A stretch of 64,000 bases of DNA from Rhodococcus pseudokoreensis (GTDB lineage Bacteria > Actinomycetota > Actinomycetes > Mycobacteriales > Mycobacteriaceae): the NCBI RefSeq assembly GCF_017068395.1, contig NZ_CP070619.1, forward strand, positions 7,006,001-7,070,000. Reading direction: 5' to 3'. Position 1 is the first letter of the stretch. Every line of letters starts with the position of its first letter. The position numbers and the translations under genes are program-made. Positions 27,452 through 35,970 of the stretch are shown here, in pieces. The notes below the pieces were generated by a model, which did no database searches, was not told the origin of the DNA, and saw only the letters and a list, made by a program, of their open reading frames with translations.

Positions 27452-28119
27452 AACAAATGGATGGGGTCGACGGTCCAACTGCCGAGTTGTCGGGTCGGGA
27501 GAAGGCGTACCTGTATGTCCGGGACCAGGTGCTGACGTCACCGGCGGCGACGGGTTCGTTCCTCAGCGAGCAGGATCTCGCGACGAAGGTCGGGGTCTCC
27601 CGCACTCCGGTCCGCGAAGCCCTGCTGATGCTGCAGGCCGAGGGCCTCGTCGAGATGGTGCCCAAGCGGGGCGCGCACGTACCCGCGATGTCGGGCCGTC
27701 AGATCACGGAGTTGATGGAGCTGCGCGGCGTCCTCGAACGACATGCCGCGAGTCGGGCACTGACCTCCGGGCGAGTTCCCCTCGAATCGATGCGCGCCGC
27801 GCTCGCCGAGCAGGAAACCTTCGCGACCGGCGCGAGCGTCGATGCTGCTCGCGCGTTCATCGACTGGGACGGCCGTTTTCATCAGGTCCTCATCGATTCG
27901 GCAGGCAGTGAGTTGCTGTCCACCACCTATGCCGGACTGCGTGCGCGTCAGCTCCGCATCGGTCTGACGGCCCTGTTCAGTGCCTCGGACCGTCAGCACA
28001 ATGTGTGCGCCGAGCACCAGGCGATCATCGACGCACTCGAGGTCGGCGACGAAGGCCTGGTGCACGAGAAGATCAACAGTCATCTCGAGGTTACTCTGCA
28101 GATCCTGTTGCGCGCCTAG
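27448..28119 (+). CDS. GntR-family regulator, FadR/FCD subfamily
   Basis: This regulator of about 223 residues has an N-terminal winged helix with LSEQDLATKVGVSRTPVREAL (about residues 39-59, shown in part) and an all-helical FCD ligand domain containing ELMELRGVLERHAASRAL and WDGRFHQVLIDSAGS. The ATG at 27448 falls inside the operator and lacks a Shine-Dalgarno; a leaderless transcript or the ATG at 27457 are both possible. It is central to the hydrolase/MHS-transporter/DUF2848 unit. The 3' end overlaps the convergent transporter gene by 29 nt. Confidence 0.88.
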   Translation: MQQMDGVDGPTAELSGREKAYLYVRDQVLTSPAATGSFLSEQDLATKVGVSRTPVREALLMLQAEGLVEMVPKRGAHVPAMSGRQITELMELRGVLERHAASRALTSGRVPLESMRAALAEQETFATGASVDAARAFIDWDGRFHQVLIDSAGSELLSTTYAGLRARQLRIGLTALFSASDRQHNVCAEHQAIIDALEVGDEGLVHEKINSHLEVTLQILLRA

Positions 28120-29461
28120 CATTCTCGGTCGACAGCAACGCGTAGTGCTCGTCTTCGGTGGGGTCGGGGTTGCGGCCGAGTGCGAGGCCGAGCAGGGTCA
28201 GCGCTCCGACGATCAGCACGTAGATCGCGATCGGCACCCAGCTGTCCGTCTTACTCAACAGATACGTGAAGATCAGCGGTGCCATGGCGCCGCCGAACAC
28301 GCCGGCGATGGTGTAGGCGAGCGAGCTGCCGGTCGAGCGCAACGGGACCGTGAACTGTTCGGTCACGAATGCCGCCTGGGGTCCGTACATGAACGAATGG
28401 AATCCGAGTCCGACGACGACACCGAGGATGAGCAGCGGAAACGAGCTGCCGCCGATGACGACGAAGAACAGGGCGCTCCAGGCGACGCCGCCGACGGCGG
28501 CGATTGCGTAGACCAGGCGCCGGTTGATGCGGTCCGAGATTGCGCCGGCGAGCGGGATCAGGCCGAGTTGGAACGCCGAGCCGATCAGGATGGCCGCGAG
28601 AACTTCGCCGCGGTCGAAGCCGAGTTTCCTGGTGCCGTAGGTGATCGCGAAGACGGTGAACAGGGCGTAGATCACGTCCGGGGCGATGCGAGACAGGATG
28701 GCGGCGATCAACGGTCTGGCCTGCGTCTTGAACACGTCGCTGATGGGCGCCTCGGCGCGCTCGCCGGATTCTTGCAGCGCCTTGAAGACGGGGGTGTCTT
28801 CGAGCTTCAGCCGAATCCAGAGGCCGAAGCCGACCAGGAGGGCCGACATCAGGAAGGCGAGACGCCATCCCCAGGATTCGAACTGGGCCTCGGTCATCGA
28901 GATCGTGAGGAGGGCGAGCACGCCGTTGGCCATCAAGTTGCCTGCAGGAGGGCCGATCTGGGCCGCTGAGGACCAGAAGCCGCGTTGGCGTGGGTTGCCG
29001 TACTCGCTCGACAGCAGTACCGCACCACCCCACTCGCCGCCGACGGCCACGCCCTGTGCGAATCGGAGCACGACGAGAATGGCGGGCGCCGCGATGCCGA
29101 TGCGGTCGTAGCCGGGCAGCAACCCGATCGCGAATGTGGTCACGCCGATCAGGAGCAGGGTGATGACGAGCAGTTGTTTGCGTCCGATGACGTCCCCGAG
29201 TCGTCCGAAGACGAAGCCGCCGATCGGTCTCGCCACGTAGCCGACCGCGTAGGTGGAGAACGCGAGCAGGGTTCCCGTCAGGGGATCACTGTCCGGGAAG
29301 AAGATCTGCGGGAAGATCAGTGCGGCCGCCGCCGAGTAGACCGCGAAGTCGTACCACTCCAGCGCGGTGCCGGTGAGGCTGGCGGCAAACGCTTTCGCCA
29401 GTCCCTTCTTGTCGACGGGTGCGGATCTGTCGGCATCGACGGAGGTGGACTCTCCGATCAT
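28091..29461 (-). CDS. MHS-family (MFS) metabolite:H+ symporter
   Basis: This 456-residue transporter has twelve predicted membrane spans. MHS-family features are GTALEWYDFAVY near the N-terminus, GRLGDVIGRKQ in the loop between spans 2 and 3, and RFAQGVAVGGEWGGAVLL. Members import organic acids, betaines and similar compounds with protons. AAGGAG precedes ATG 29461. It lies between the two copies of the GntR operator, with the second 90 bp upstream, and probably imports the substrate of the neighbouring hydrolase pathway. Confidence 0.9.
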   Translation of the reverse strand: MIGESTSVDADRSAPVDKKGLAKAFAASLTGTALEWYDFAVYSAAAALIFPQIFFPDSDPLTGTLLAFSTYAVGYVARPIGGFVFGRLGDVIGRKQLLVITLLLIGVTTFAIGLLPGYDRIGIAAPAILVVLRFAQGVAVGGEWGGAVLLSSEYGNPRQRGFWSSAAQIGPPAGNLMANGVLALLTISMTEAQFESWGWRLAFLMSALLVGFGLWIRLKLEDTPVFKALQESGERAEAPISDVFKTQARPLIAAILSRIAPDVIYALFTVFAITYGTRKLGFDRGEVLAAILIGSAFQLGLIPLAGAISDRINRRLVYAIAAVGGVAWSALFFVVIGGSSFPLLILGVVVGLGFHSFMYGPQAAFVTEQFTVPLRSTGSSLAYTIAGVFGGAMAPLIFTYLLSKTDSWVPIAIYVLIVGALTLLGLALGRNPDPTEDEHYALLSTENARRATGSAE

Positions 29462-29553
29462 GGCAACTCCTTGTGGGTTGAATTCTTGTCCCGCGCGGCG
29501 CGGATGTCCCGTGTTCCAGGTCACCGTCGCCGTTGTACGCAACATATACTTGC

Positions 29554-29571
29554 TGTATACAAGACGTATGC
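29554..29571. promoter_or_regulatory. GntR-type operator copy 2 (TGTATACA-N4-GTATGC)
   Basis: This is the second copy of the string seen at 27434, in the divergent gap between the MHS transporter (start 29461) and the DUF2848 gene (start 29663). It is extended on its left by ATAC, giving two overlapping ATAC-N5-GTAT palindromes (29546-29558 and 29557-29569). Confidence 0.65.
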
Positions 29572-29662
29572 GCAACCCCTCGAGCGCAGAAAGAACGAGA
29601 AAGTAACAATCTGCCCTGATCGTCAGACGGGATCAGGGCCCGGAATACAGGAGTTTCCTCCC

Positions 29663-30352
29663 ATGTCGCAGCTCACGTTCACCCTGCCGGACGGCACTGT
29701 CGAAAACGTCGCGGTCACCACCCTCCTCAACGCCGGGTATGCCGGACGGAACCAGGAAGAGGTCGCGTCCCACATCGCCGAGCTCGCAGAACTGGGCGTA
29801 CCGGCACCGACCACGATCCCGGCGTTGTACCCCATCTCGCCCTACCTCGCACAGCAGGCGACGACGGTGTCCGTTCAACACGGACGAACCTCGGGCGAAG
29901 CCGAGTGGGCGCTGGTCATCACCGACGACGACGTGCTGCTGACCGTCGCATGCGACCACACCGACCGCGACCTCGAGGTGCACAGTGTGGCGTGGAGCAA
30001 GAATGCGGCACCCGACGTTCTCGGGTCACGCGCATGGCGGCTGTCCGAGATCGCCGACCGCCTCGACGACATCACCCTCTCGGCATGGGTCGGCCAGGGC
30101 GACGGCGAACCCTCCACCCTCATCCAGAGCGGAACCCTGGCCGACCTGCTCGCCCCGAAGTACTGGCTCGACGTCCTTCGCGAGCGGGGCTTGCACAAGG
30201 CGGGCACCGTCCTCGTGTCGGGGACGATCTCGATGCGGCACGGTGTGGATCAATTCGCCGACGCATGGAAGGTCGAAATGCGGGACCCGTCCACCGGAGA
30301 CGCACTGACCTGCAGCTACCGCACCGTGCGGATGCCTGCGCCGATCGGCTGA
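29663..30352 (+). CDS. DUF2848 family protein
   Basis: This 229-residue protein matches the DUF2848 pattern: LTFTLPDGTVENVAVTTLLNAGYAG at the N-terminus (residues about 4-28, given in part), LGVPAPTTIPALYPISPYL, TSGEAEWAL and CDHTDRDLEVHSVAWSKN. The family often sits next to amidohydrolases and MFS transporters and may share the fold of fumarylacetoacetate hydrolase-like enzymes, but its reaction is not established. ACAGGAG precedes ATG 29663. The GntR operator upstream places it in the local regulon. Confidence 0.82.
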   Translation: MSQLTFTLPDGTVENVAVTTLLNAGYAGRNQEEVASHIAELAELGVPAPTTIPALYPISPYLAQQATTVSVQHGRTSGEAEWALVITDDDVLLTVACDHTDRDLEVHSVAWSKNAAPDVLGSRAWRLSEIADRLDDITLSAWVGQGDGEPSTLIQSGTLADLLAPKYWLDVLRERGLHKAGTVLVSGTISMRHGVDQFADAWKVEMRDPSTGDALTCSYRTVRMPAPIG

Positions 30353-30433
30353 TCCGCGCCTACCTTCGGGGAATCAGCACGCCGGGCCCGCCCGAGGACC
30401 GACAATATGGTGAGTCGAGCAGGGGGCAGTGCC

Positions 30434-31738
30434 ATGGAGTTCGTCGTAGGGAACGACTTCGGCCCCACCGACCGCATCGTCGGCTCGATCGTCGACATGG
30501 CCGGGATCTCGCGGGCGAAGGTGCTGCCCGCCCCGAGGCTGTCCACATTCGTCGACGCCGGTGCGGGCGCCTCCCCGAGCTGGAGTGTGTTCTGCGTCGA
30601 CGACCACCTCGCGTTCACGCCGTCCTTCTCCGTGGTGGGCGACCTTCGACTGCGGATCGACGCCGGCGACGTGAGAAATCTGGGCGACGGCACGTACTGG
30701 GCGCCGGCGTGCCTCACCGAGCAGGACGGGACGCCGTCGCTCGCGTGCACCCGGGATGCGCTGCGGCGGGTGACGACGCGGCTGGCGGAGTCCGGGTTGA
30801 GCGCGCGGATCGGCCACGAGATCGAGTTCACGTTGTTCGACGCGGCGACGGCCGAGGAATGGTCCGCGTACGGCCTGAATGCCGTTCTCGCGCACGATGA
30901 ATTCTTCGCACGACTGCTCGCCGCGGCGGCGACGGCCGAGCTGCCGATCGAACAGGTTCACGCCGAGGCCGGGCTCAACCAGTTCGAGGTGTCGCTCGCC
31001 CCCGCCGATCCGGTCACGGCGGCCGACGACGCGGTGCTGGCCCGCGCACTGATCAGCCGGACCGCGCGGGCCCAGGGGCTGCGGGCGTCGTTCTCACCCA
31101 TGCCCGTCGCGGGCGGTGCGGGAAACGGCGCCCACCAGCACGTGTCCTTCGCCGAGGGCGACCGGCCGATCCTGTCCGGAGGCCCGGGCCCACACGGGCT
31201 GGCGGATGCCGGTGGAGCCGCGGTCGCCGGGATCCTGCGGGCGCTACCCGAGTTCACGGCGGTTCTCGCCGGGTCGGCGCTGTCGCATCTGCGCTTGCGC
31301 CCGGGGATGTGGTCCGGGGTGGCGCGCTGCTGGGGGCTGGAGAACCGCGAGGCCGCGGTCCGCCTGTGCACGGACACCGCCGGGAACCCACACGGCGCGA
31401 ACCTCGAGATCAAACCCGTCGACCCCTCCGCGAACCCGTACCTGAGCGGCGCCGCCATCCTCGGCGCCGCCCACGACGGCATCGCCGGCGAGCTTCCCCT
31501 CCCGGACGAGGTGTCGGTCGACCCGGCGAACCTGGCCGGCGCGCACGCCGTCGACCTCCTCCCGACCCTGCCGTCCGACGTGCTCGGAGCATTCGAGTCC
31601 TCGGCGCTGGCGCGGGACCTGTTCGGTCCGCTGATCGTGGAAGCCCTGACGGCGGTCAAGCGTTACGAGCACGCCGAATACCGGGACAAACCGGTCGACG
31701 AGGTCGCGCAACGCTTCCGGTACGCCTGGACGTCCTAG
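30434..31738 (+). CDS. Glutamine synthetase-family ligase (GlnA-like, probably not nitrogen-assimilating)
   Basis: This 434-residue protein has glutamine synthetase-fold motifs: the catalytic GHEIEFTLFD, the NQFEVSLAP strand, the NGAHQHVSF ATP/ammonia region, and NREAAVRLC. It is shorter and more divergent than housekeeping GlnA and lacks the adenylylation-site context, resembling gamma-glutamyl ligases of amine catabolism. AGGGGG precedes the chosen ATG; an ATG at 30407 preceded by GAGGA would add nine residues. It follows the DUF2848 gene by 81 nt and may ligate glutamate to an amine made or used by the hydrolase pathway. Confidence 0.83.
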   Translation: MEFVVGNDFGPTDRIVGSIVDMAGISRAKVLPAPRLSTFVDAGAGASPSWSVFCVDDHLAFTPSFSVVGDLRLRIDAGDVRNLGDGTYWAPACLTEQDGTPSLACTRDALRRVTTRLAESGLSARIGHEIEFTLFDAATAEEWSAYGLNAVLAHDEFFARLLAAAATAELPIEQVHAEAGLNQFEVSLAPADPVTAADDAVLARALISRTARAQGLRASFSPMPVAGGAGNGAHQHVSFAEGDRPILSGGPGPHGLADAGGAAVAGILRALPEFTAVLAGSALSHLRLRPGMWSGVARCWGLENREAAVRLCTDTAGNPHGANLEIKPVDPSANPYLSGAAILGAAHDGIAGELPLPDEVSVDPANLAGAHAVDLLPTLPSDVLGAFESSALARDLFGPLIVEALTAVKRYEHAEYRDKPVDEVAQRFRYAWTS

Positions 31739-31746
31739 CTCGAGCG

Positions 31747-33177
31747 CTACAGCGCCTTCAGTTCTTCGGTGACTTCGGCGACCGACTTCTTGGCATCACC
31801 GAAGAGCATCGAGGTGCCCTCGGCGAAGAAGAGCGGGTTGTCGATGCCGGCGAACCCGGAGTTCATCGACCGCTTCAGGACGACGACGGACTTCGACTGG
31901 TCGACGTTGAGGATCGGCATCCCGTGAATCGGTGAGCTCGGATCGTTCCGCGCCGCCGGGTTGGTGACGTCGTTCGCGCCGATCACCAGGGTGACATCGG
32001 TGCGAGCGAACTCGTCGTTGATGTCGTCCATTTCCTTCATCGCGTCGTAGGAGACATCCGCCTCGGCGAGAAGGACGTTCATGTGACCGGGCATCCGCCC
32101 GGCGACGGGGTGAATGGCGTATTTGACCTCCACGCCCTTCGTCTCGAGCAGCTTCGCCATGTCCTTGACGGCGTGCTGGGCCTGCGCGACGGCCAGTCCG
32201 TATCCGGGGACGACGATGACCTGGTTGGCGTAGGCCATCTGGATCGCGGCGTCGGCGGCCGACGTCGCCTTGGCCGTGCGCACGACGCCGTCCGATGCTG
32301 CGACGTCACCGCCGCCGCCACCGAATCCACCGGCGACGATGGCAGGGATGGACCGGTTCATGGCCTTGGCCATGAGGTTGGTCAGGATGGTGCCCGAGGC
32401 GCCGACGATCATGCCGGCGACGATCATCGCCTGGTTGTTCAGTGCCAAACCTGCTGCAGCAGCGGATAACCCGGTCAGAGCGTTGAGAAGTGAGATGACA
32501 ACGGGCATGTCGGCGCCGCCGATGGGAAGGACGACCATCAGACCGAGGATCCCCGACAGCACCAGAACGCCGACAATCCACAGCGGGCCGGTCGGGCCGT
32601 CCGGTGAGATCGCCCTGATACCGATGACCACCGAGAACGCTAACGCGGTGACGAGCAGCAGAGCGTTGAGCGGCTGCTGGAGCCTTCCGATTCCGATCGG
32701 ACGACCGGGCAGGGTCTCCTGCAGCTTCAGGAACGCGATCACACTGCCCCAGAAGGAGATCGATCCGATCACCGCGGCGAAGAGCGATGCGACGACGATG
32801 TGGACCGTCGGCGATTCCCCGTGCTGGAATGCGGTGAACCCGTCCGAGTCCAGGAATTCTGCGTACGCGATCAACGCGACCGTGCCGCCGCCGACACCGT
32901 TGAACAGTGCGACCAACTGCGGCATTGCCGTCATCTTCGTGCGCAGCGCCGGCGGAACACCCAACGCGACACCGATCACGAGGCCGGAGACGATCAGGAT
33001 CCAGTTCCCCATCTGCGCGCCGCGAATGGAGATCAGCGTCGCGACGACGGCGACAATCATGCCGACGGCGGCGATCTGGTTTCCGCGGACCGCGGTCTTC
33101 GGGCCCGTCAGTCCCATCAGACCGTAGATGAACATCGCGAACGCGACTATGTACAAGCCATTGACCAGGTATTCCAT
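31747..33177 (-). CDS. pntB: NAD(P) transhydrogenase subunit beta
   Basis: This 476-residue membrane protein has about nine transmembrane spans and a C-terminal NADP(H)-binding domain with VIVVPGYGLAVAQAQHAV and HPVAGRMPGHMNVLLAEA. Together with PntAa and PntAb it couples proton entry to NADPH formation. Its ATG overlaps the pntAb stop (TAATG). Eight bases separate its stop from the convergent ligase gene, with a small GCGCT-ac-AGCGC hairpin across the junction. Confidence 0.96.
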   Translation of the reverse strand: MEYLVNGLYIVAFAMFIYGLMGLTGPKTAVRGNQIAAVGMIVAVVATLISIRGAQMGNWILIVSGLVIGVALGVPPALRTKMTAMPQLVALFNGVGGGTVALIAYAEFLDSDGFTAFQHGESPTVHIVVASLFAAVIGSISFWGSVIAFLKLQETLPGRPIGIGRLQQPLNALLLVTALAFSVVIGIRAISPDGPTGPLWIVGVLVLSGILGLMVVLPIGGADMPVVISLLNALTGLSAAAAGLALNNQAMIVAGMIVGASGTILTNLMAKAMNRSIPAIVAGGFGGGGGDVAASDGVVRTAKATSAADAAIQMAYANQVIVVPGYGLAVAQAQHAVKDMAKLLETKGVEVKYAIHPVAGRMPGHMNVLLAEADVSYDAMKEMDDINDEFARTDVTLVIGANDVTNPAARNDPSSPIHGMPILNVDQSKSVVVLKRSMNSGFAGIDNPLFFAEGTSMLFGDAKKSVAEVTEELKAL

Positions 33178-33500
33178 TACCGGTCACCATCCTTCGACAC
33201 AGATGCGGCGGCCGGCTTGGCCTTGAACATCGCCAACATTCGGTCGGTGACCACGAAGCCACCGACCACGTTCACGGTTCCGAAGACGAGCGCGACGAAC
33301 AAGATGATCTGCAACCCGAGCGACGGTTCGTGCACTTTGCCCAGGACGACCAACGCGCCCAGCACGACGATCCCGTGGATGGCGTTCGTACCCGACATCA
33401 ACGGAGTGTGCAGGGTGTTCGGAACCTTGGAGATCACGGCGAAACCGACGAACCCGGACAGCACCAGGATCGCGATGTTCGCCAGAAGCGATGTGTACAT
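33177..33500 (-). CDS. pntAb: NAD(P) transhydrogenase subunit alpha, membrane part
   Basis: This 107-residue protein has three membrane segments (ILVLSGFVGFAVI, AIHGIVVLGALVVLG and LQIILFVALVFGTVNVVGGF) and the typical VPNTLHTPLMSGTNAIHG loop. It is the separate membrane part of the alpha subunit, as in the three-subunit actinobacterial and Rhodospirillum-type enzymes. It overlaps its neighbours on both sides by one or a few bases. Confidence 0.95.
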   Translation of the reverse strand: MYTSLLANIAILVLSGFVGFAVISKVPNTLHTPLMSGTNAIHGIVVLGALVVLGKVHEPSLGLQIILFVALVFGTVNVVGGFVVTDRMLAMFKAKPAAASVSKDGDR

Positions 33501-34618
33501 CAGGCGCCCTTCTCTTCACGGGTGACGCACGCGCCGGCCAGAACCTCGTCGGAGAAATCGGGCGCGAGAGCACCATCTACGAGCATCAGTTCGATCAGCG
33601 CGGAAATGTTCTTCGAGTACAACTCCGACCCGTGCTCGGGCATGGACGCCGGCAAATTCAGCGGCGAGCAGATGGTCACGCCGTGCTTGACGACGGTCTG
33701 ACCCGGTTCGGTGAGCTCGCAGTTGCCACCGGTTTCACCCGCGAGGTCGACGACGACACTGCCGGGCTTCATTCCTTCGACGGCGGCAGCGGTCACCAGA
33801 CGAGGGGCGGGACGACCGGGCACCAAGGCCGTGGTGATCACGACATCGAAGCCTTTGATCGCCTCTTCGAGAGCCCGTTGCTGCTTCGCGCGCTCGTCCT
33901 CGGTCAGCTCGCGGGCGTAGCCGCCCTCACCGGCCGCGTCGATTCCGAGGTCGAGCCATTGCGCACCGACCGACCGCACCTGGTCGGCGACCTCGGGGCG
34001 CACGTCGTATCCGGTTGCGCGGCCACCGAGACGCTTCGCCGTCGCCAACGCCTGCAGACCGGCGACGCCGACACCGAGGACCAGCACCGTCGCAGGCTTC
34101 ACCGTGCCCGCGGCCGTGGTGAGCATCGGGAAGAACCGGGTCGACTCCGACGCCGCCAGCAGAACAGCCTTGTATCCCGACACGTTCGCCTGCGAGGACA
34201 GCGCATCCATCACCTGGGCGCGCGAAATACGGGGAATCGCCTCCATGGCGTATCCCTCGATGCCGGCAGCTTCGAGCTCGGCAATCCGATTGTCCGCATT
34301 GCGCGGATTCAAGAAGCCGATCAATCTCGTCCCCGCGCTGATCCGGCTGATCTCGTCGGTGGACGGCGGCGCAACCTTCACCACCACATCGGCAGACCAC
34401 GGATCGCCGATCTTCGCCCCGGCAGCGGTGTACAGGTCGTCGGGAATCAACGCCCCCAGACCGGCCCCGGACTCGACTACCACATCGACGCCCTTGCCGA
34501 TCAGCGCGGACACAATTTTCGGCACCAGGGCCACCCGGCGCTCACCGGCACTCGATTCTCGAGGGACACCGACCAGACACCTCCGACTACTGCCGCTCGA
34601 AACTTGACTCGAGTTCAC
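33500..34618 (-). CDS. pntAa: NAD(P) transhydrogenase subunit alpha, NAD-binding part
   Basis: This 372-residue soluble subunit binds NAD(H). It shows VGVPRESSAGERRVALVP at the N-terminus, LVLGVGVAGLQALATAKRLG as the nucleotide-binding motif, and TTALVPGRPAPRLVT. I chose the GTG at 34618, which has GAGGTG eight bases upstream; longer in-frame reading gives an arginine-rich leader unlike the family. It is the first gene of the pnt operon and overlaps pntAb by TGATG. Confidence 0.94.
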   Translation of the reverse strand: MNSSQVSSGSSRRCLVGVPRESSAGERRVALVPKIVSALIGKGVDVVVESGAGLGALIPDDLYTAAGAKIGDPWSADVVVKVAPPSTDEISRISAGTRLIGFLNPRNADNRIAELEAAGIEGYAMEAIPRISRAQVMDALSSQANVSGYKAVLLAASESTRFFPMLTTAAGTVKPATVLVLGVGVAGLQALATAKRLGGRATGYDVRPEVADQVRSVGAQWLDLGIDAAGEGGYARELTEDERAKQQRALEEAIKGFDVVITTALVPGRPAPRLVTAAAVEGMKPGSVVVDLAGETGGNCELTEPGQTVVKHGVTICSPLNLPASMPEHGSELYSKNISALIELMLVDGALAPDFSDEVLAGACVTREEKGA

Positions 34619-34763
34619 ATCTGCACCTCGAAATGTCTGGAAGATTGGCTTGGGGAATTGGATTCGCGTGGCCTCGGTCGAGGCAGCGGAACAGGGTGCA
34701 CCGTCGCCGACGTGACGTCGACGACGGTGCACTCAGTTTGAAGTGGTTATGCTGCTGTCGATT

Positions 34764-35594
34764 TCAGTCGCGACGAGCGAATCCGAGCGGGTCTCGGGAC
34801 GTCGCGCCGCCCTCGACCGGGATCAGGCTGCCAGTGATGTAGCCGGCCGCCGGTGACAGCAGGAATCCGATGGTGCCTGCCACCTCGTACGCCTGCCCCA
34901 ATCGCTCGAGCAGGGCCTGGTTGTAGATCGATTCTGCTGCTGTCCGGCCGATCCGGCCGAGCGTCTCCACCATGCGGGCGGTCAGGAAGAACCCCGGGGC
35001 AACGCCGTTGACTCGCACGCCGGCCGGACCGTATTCGGCCGCGAGTTGCTTGATCCACGTGTTCAGCGCCGCTTTTGCGGGACCGTAACCGGGGGCGGAC
35101 GGGCTGGCGTACTGGGACCACGAGCTGGAGACGAAGACGATGGAACCACCGCCGCTACGGGCAATCAGCGGACACAGCGCTTGCCCGAGAAGGAACGCGT
35201 GCCGGGTGTTGACACGGAAGTCGTCTTCCCAGTCGGCCAAGGTGAACTCCGCCAACGGCTTCGGAGTCGTCCTGCCGACGACGTCGACAAACCCGTGAAC
35301 CTCCCCGACCTCGTCTTCGATGAACTTCACGAGATCCGCGACGCCGGACTCGGACGTCACGTCGACGCAGAGCGAAGGGCAGTTCAGGATTCGGCTGATC
35401 GACTCCGCGCCCGCGGGGTCGACGTCGACGCCGACCAATTCGGCGCCCATGGAGGCCAGCATGCGGCTTGTGTGCTCCCCGATGCCACTACCTGCCCCGA
35501 GTACGACGATCCGTTGTCCGTCCAACCGGAGAAGTCGGCCGTACTCGACATCGGCGGCGGCGACAGGCACATTGGATCTCACTGCTTGGTGCAT
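34764..35594 (-). CDS. Short-chain dehydrogenase/reductase
   Basis: This 276-residue SDR has the cofactor motif VLGAGSGIGE (G33, G37, G39) and the catalytic Y170 and K174 in YGPAK, with a Ser-rich strand FVSSSWS before it. An acidic residue after the second strand (VDVDP) points to NAD(H). It is divergent from the binding-protein/SDR pair at 35971, sharing a 376-bp control region, and probably acts on the same pathway as that pair and the P450. The alcohol or ketone substrate is unknown. Confidence 0.87.
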   Translation of the reverse strand: MHQAVRSNVPVAAADVEYGRLLRLDGQRIVVLGAGSGIGEHTSRMLASMGAELVGVDVDPAGAESISRILNCPSLCVDVTSESGVADLVKFIEDEVGEVHGFVDVVGRTTPKPLAEFTLADWEDDFRVNTRHAFLLGQALCPLIARSGGGSIVFVSSSWSQYASPSAPGYGPAKAALNTWIKQLAAEYGPAGVRVNGVAPGFFLTARMVETLGRIGRTAAESIYNQALLERLGQAYEVAGTIGFLLSPAAGYITGSLIPVEGGATSRDPLGFARRD

Positions 35595-35760
35595 TGTCAG
35601 TTCCTTTACGGATCAGTTCGGGGGAGCGGAGGCAACTGTGCGCGAACTATCGGATTCGACGAGGAAGGCGCGTAGAAGTCCGAGTTGGATGCCGTTGCAA
35701 CACACAATCACTCATGGGGTGAGGATCGCATCCCCGGGGTATACGAGCAACCGAAAATGT

Positions 35761-35775
35761 CTATCGGGGTGATAG
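35761..35775. promoter_or_regulatory. CTATC-N5-GATAG palindrome, copy 1
   Basis: It lies in the 376-bp divergent gap (35595-35970) between the SDR and the binding-protein gene. The same CTATC-N5-GATAG arrangement is at the centre of a longer palindrome upstream of the P450 gene at 40557. The gap also contains a GGGTATAC/GGGTATG pair either side of this site; no small gene is evident. Confidence 0.5.
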
Positions 35776-35970
35776 TTCCCGGGTATGTCGGTCGACCTTG
35801 ACACCTCGGTGCGCTGCTGGTCGACTGATGGCCAGCCGATTGGGTGAGTGAACGTCCTGTGATATCGCGTGCGGGAACTTTTCTGGCTTGCACGATTCGG
35901 GATCGGCTGTCCACTTTCAGGCGAAACGATCGATTTTGCCTGCCCTGATGTTGTGAGCTTAGGGAGAGCG

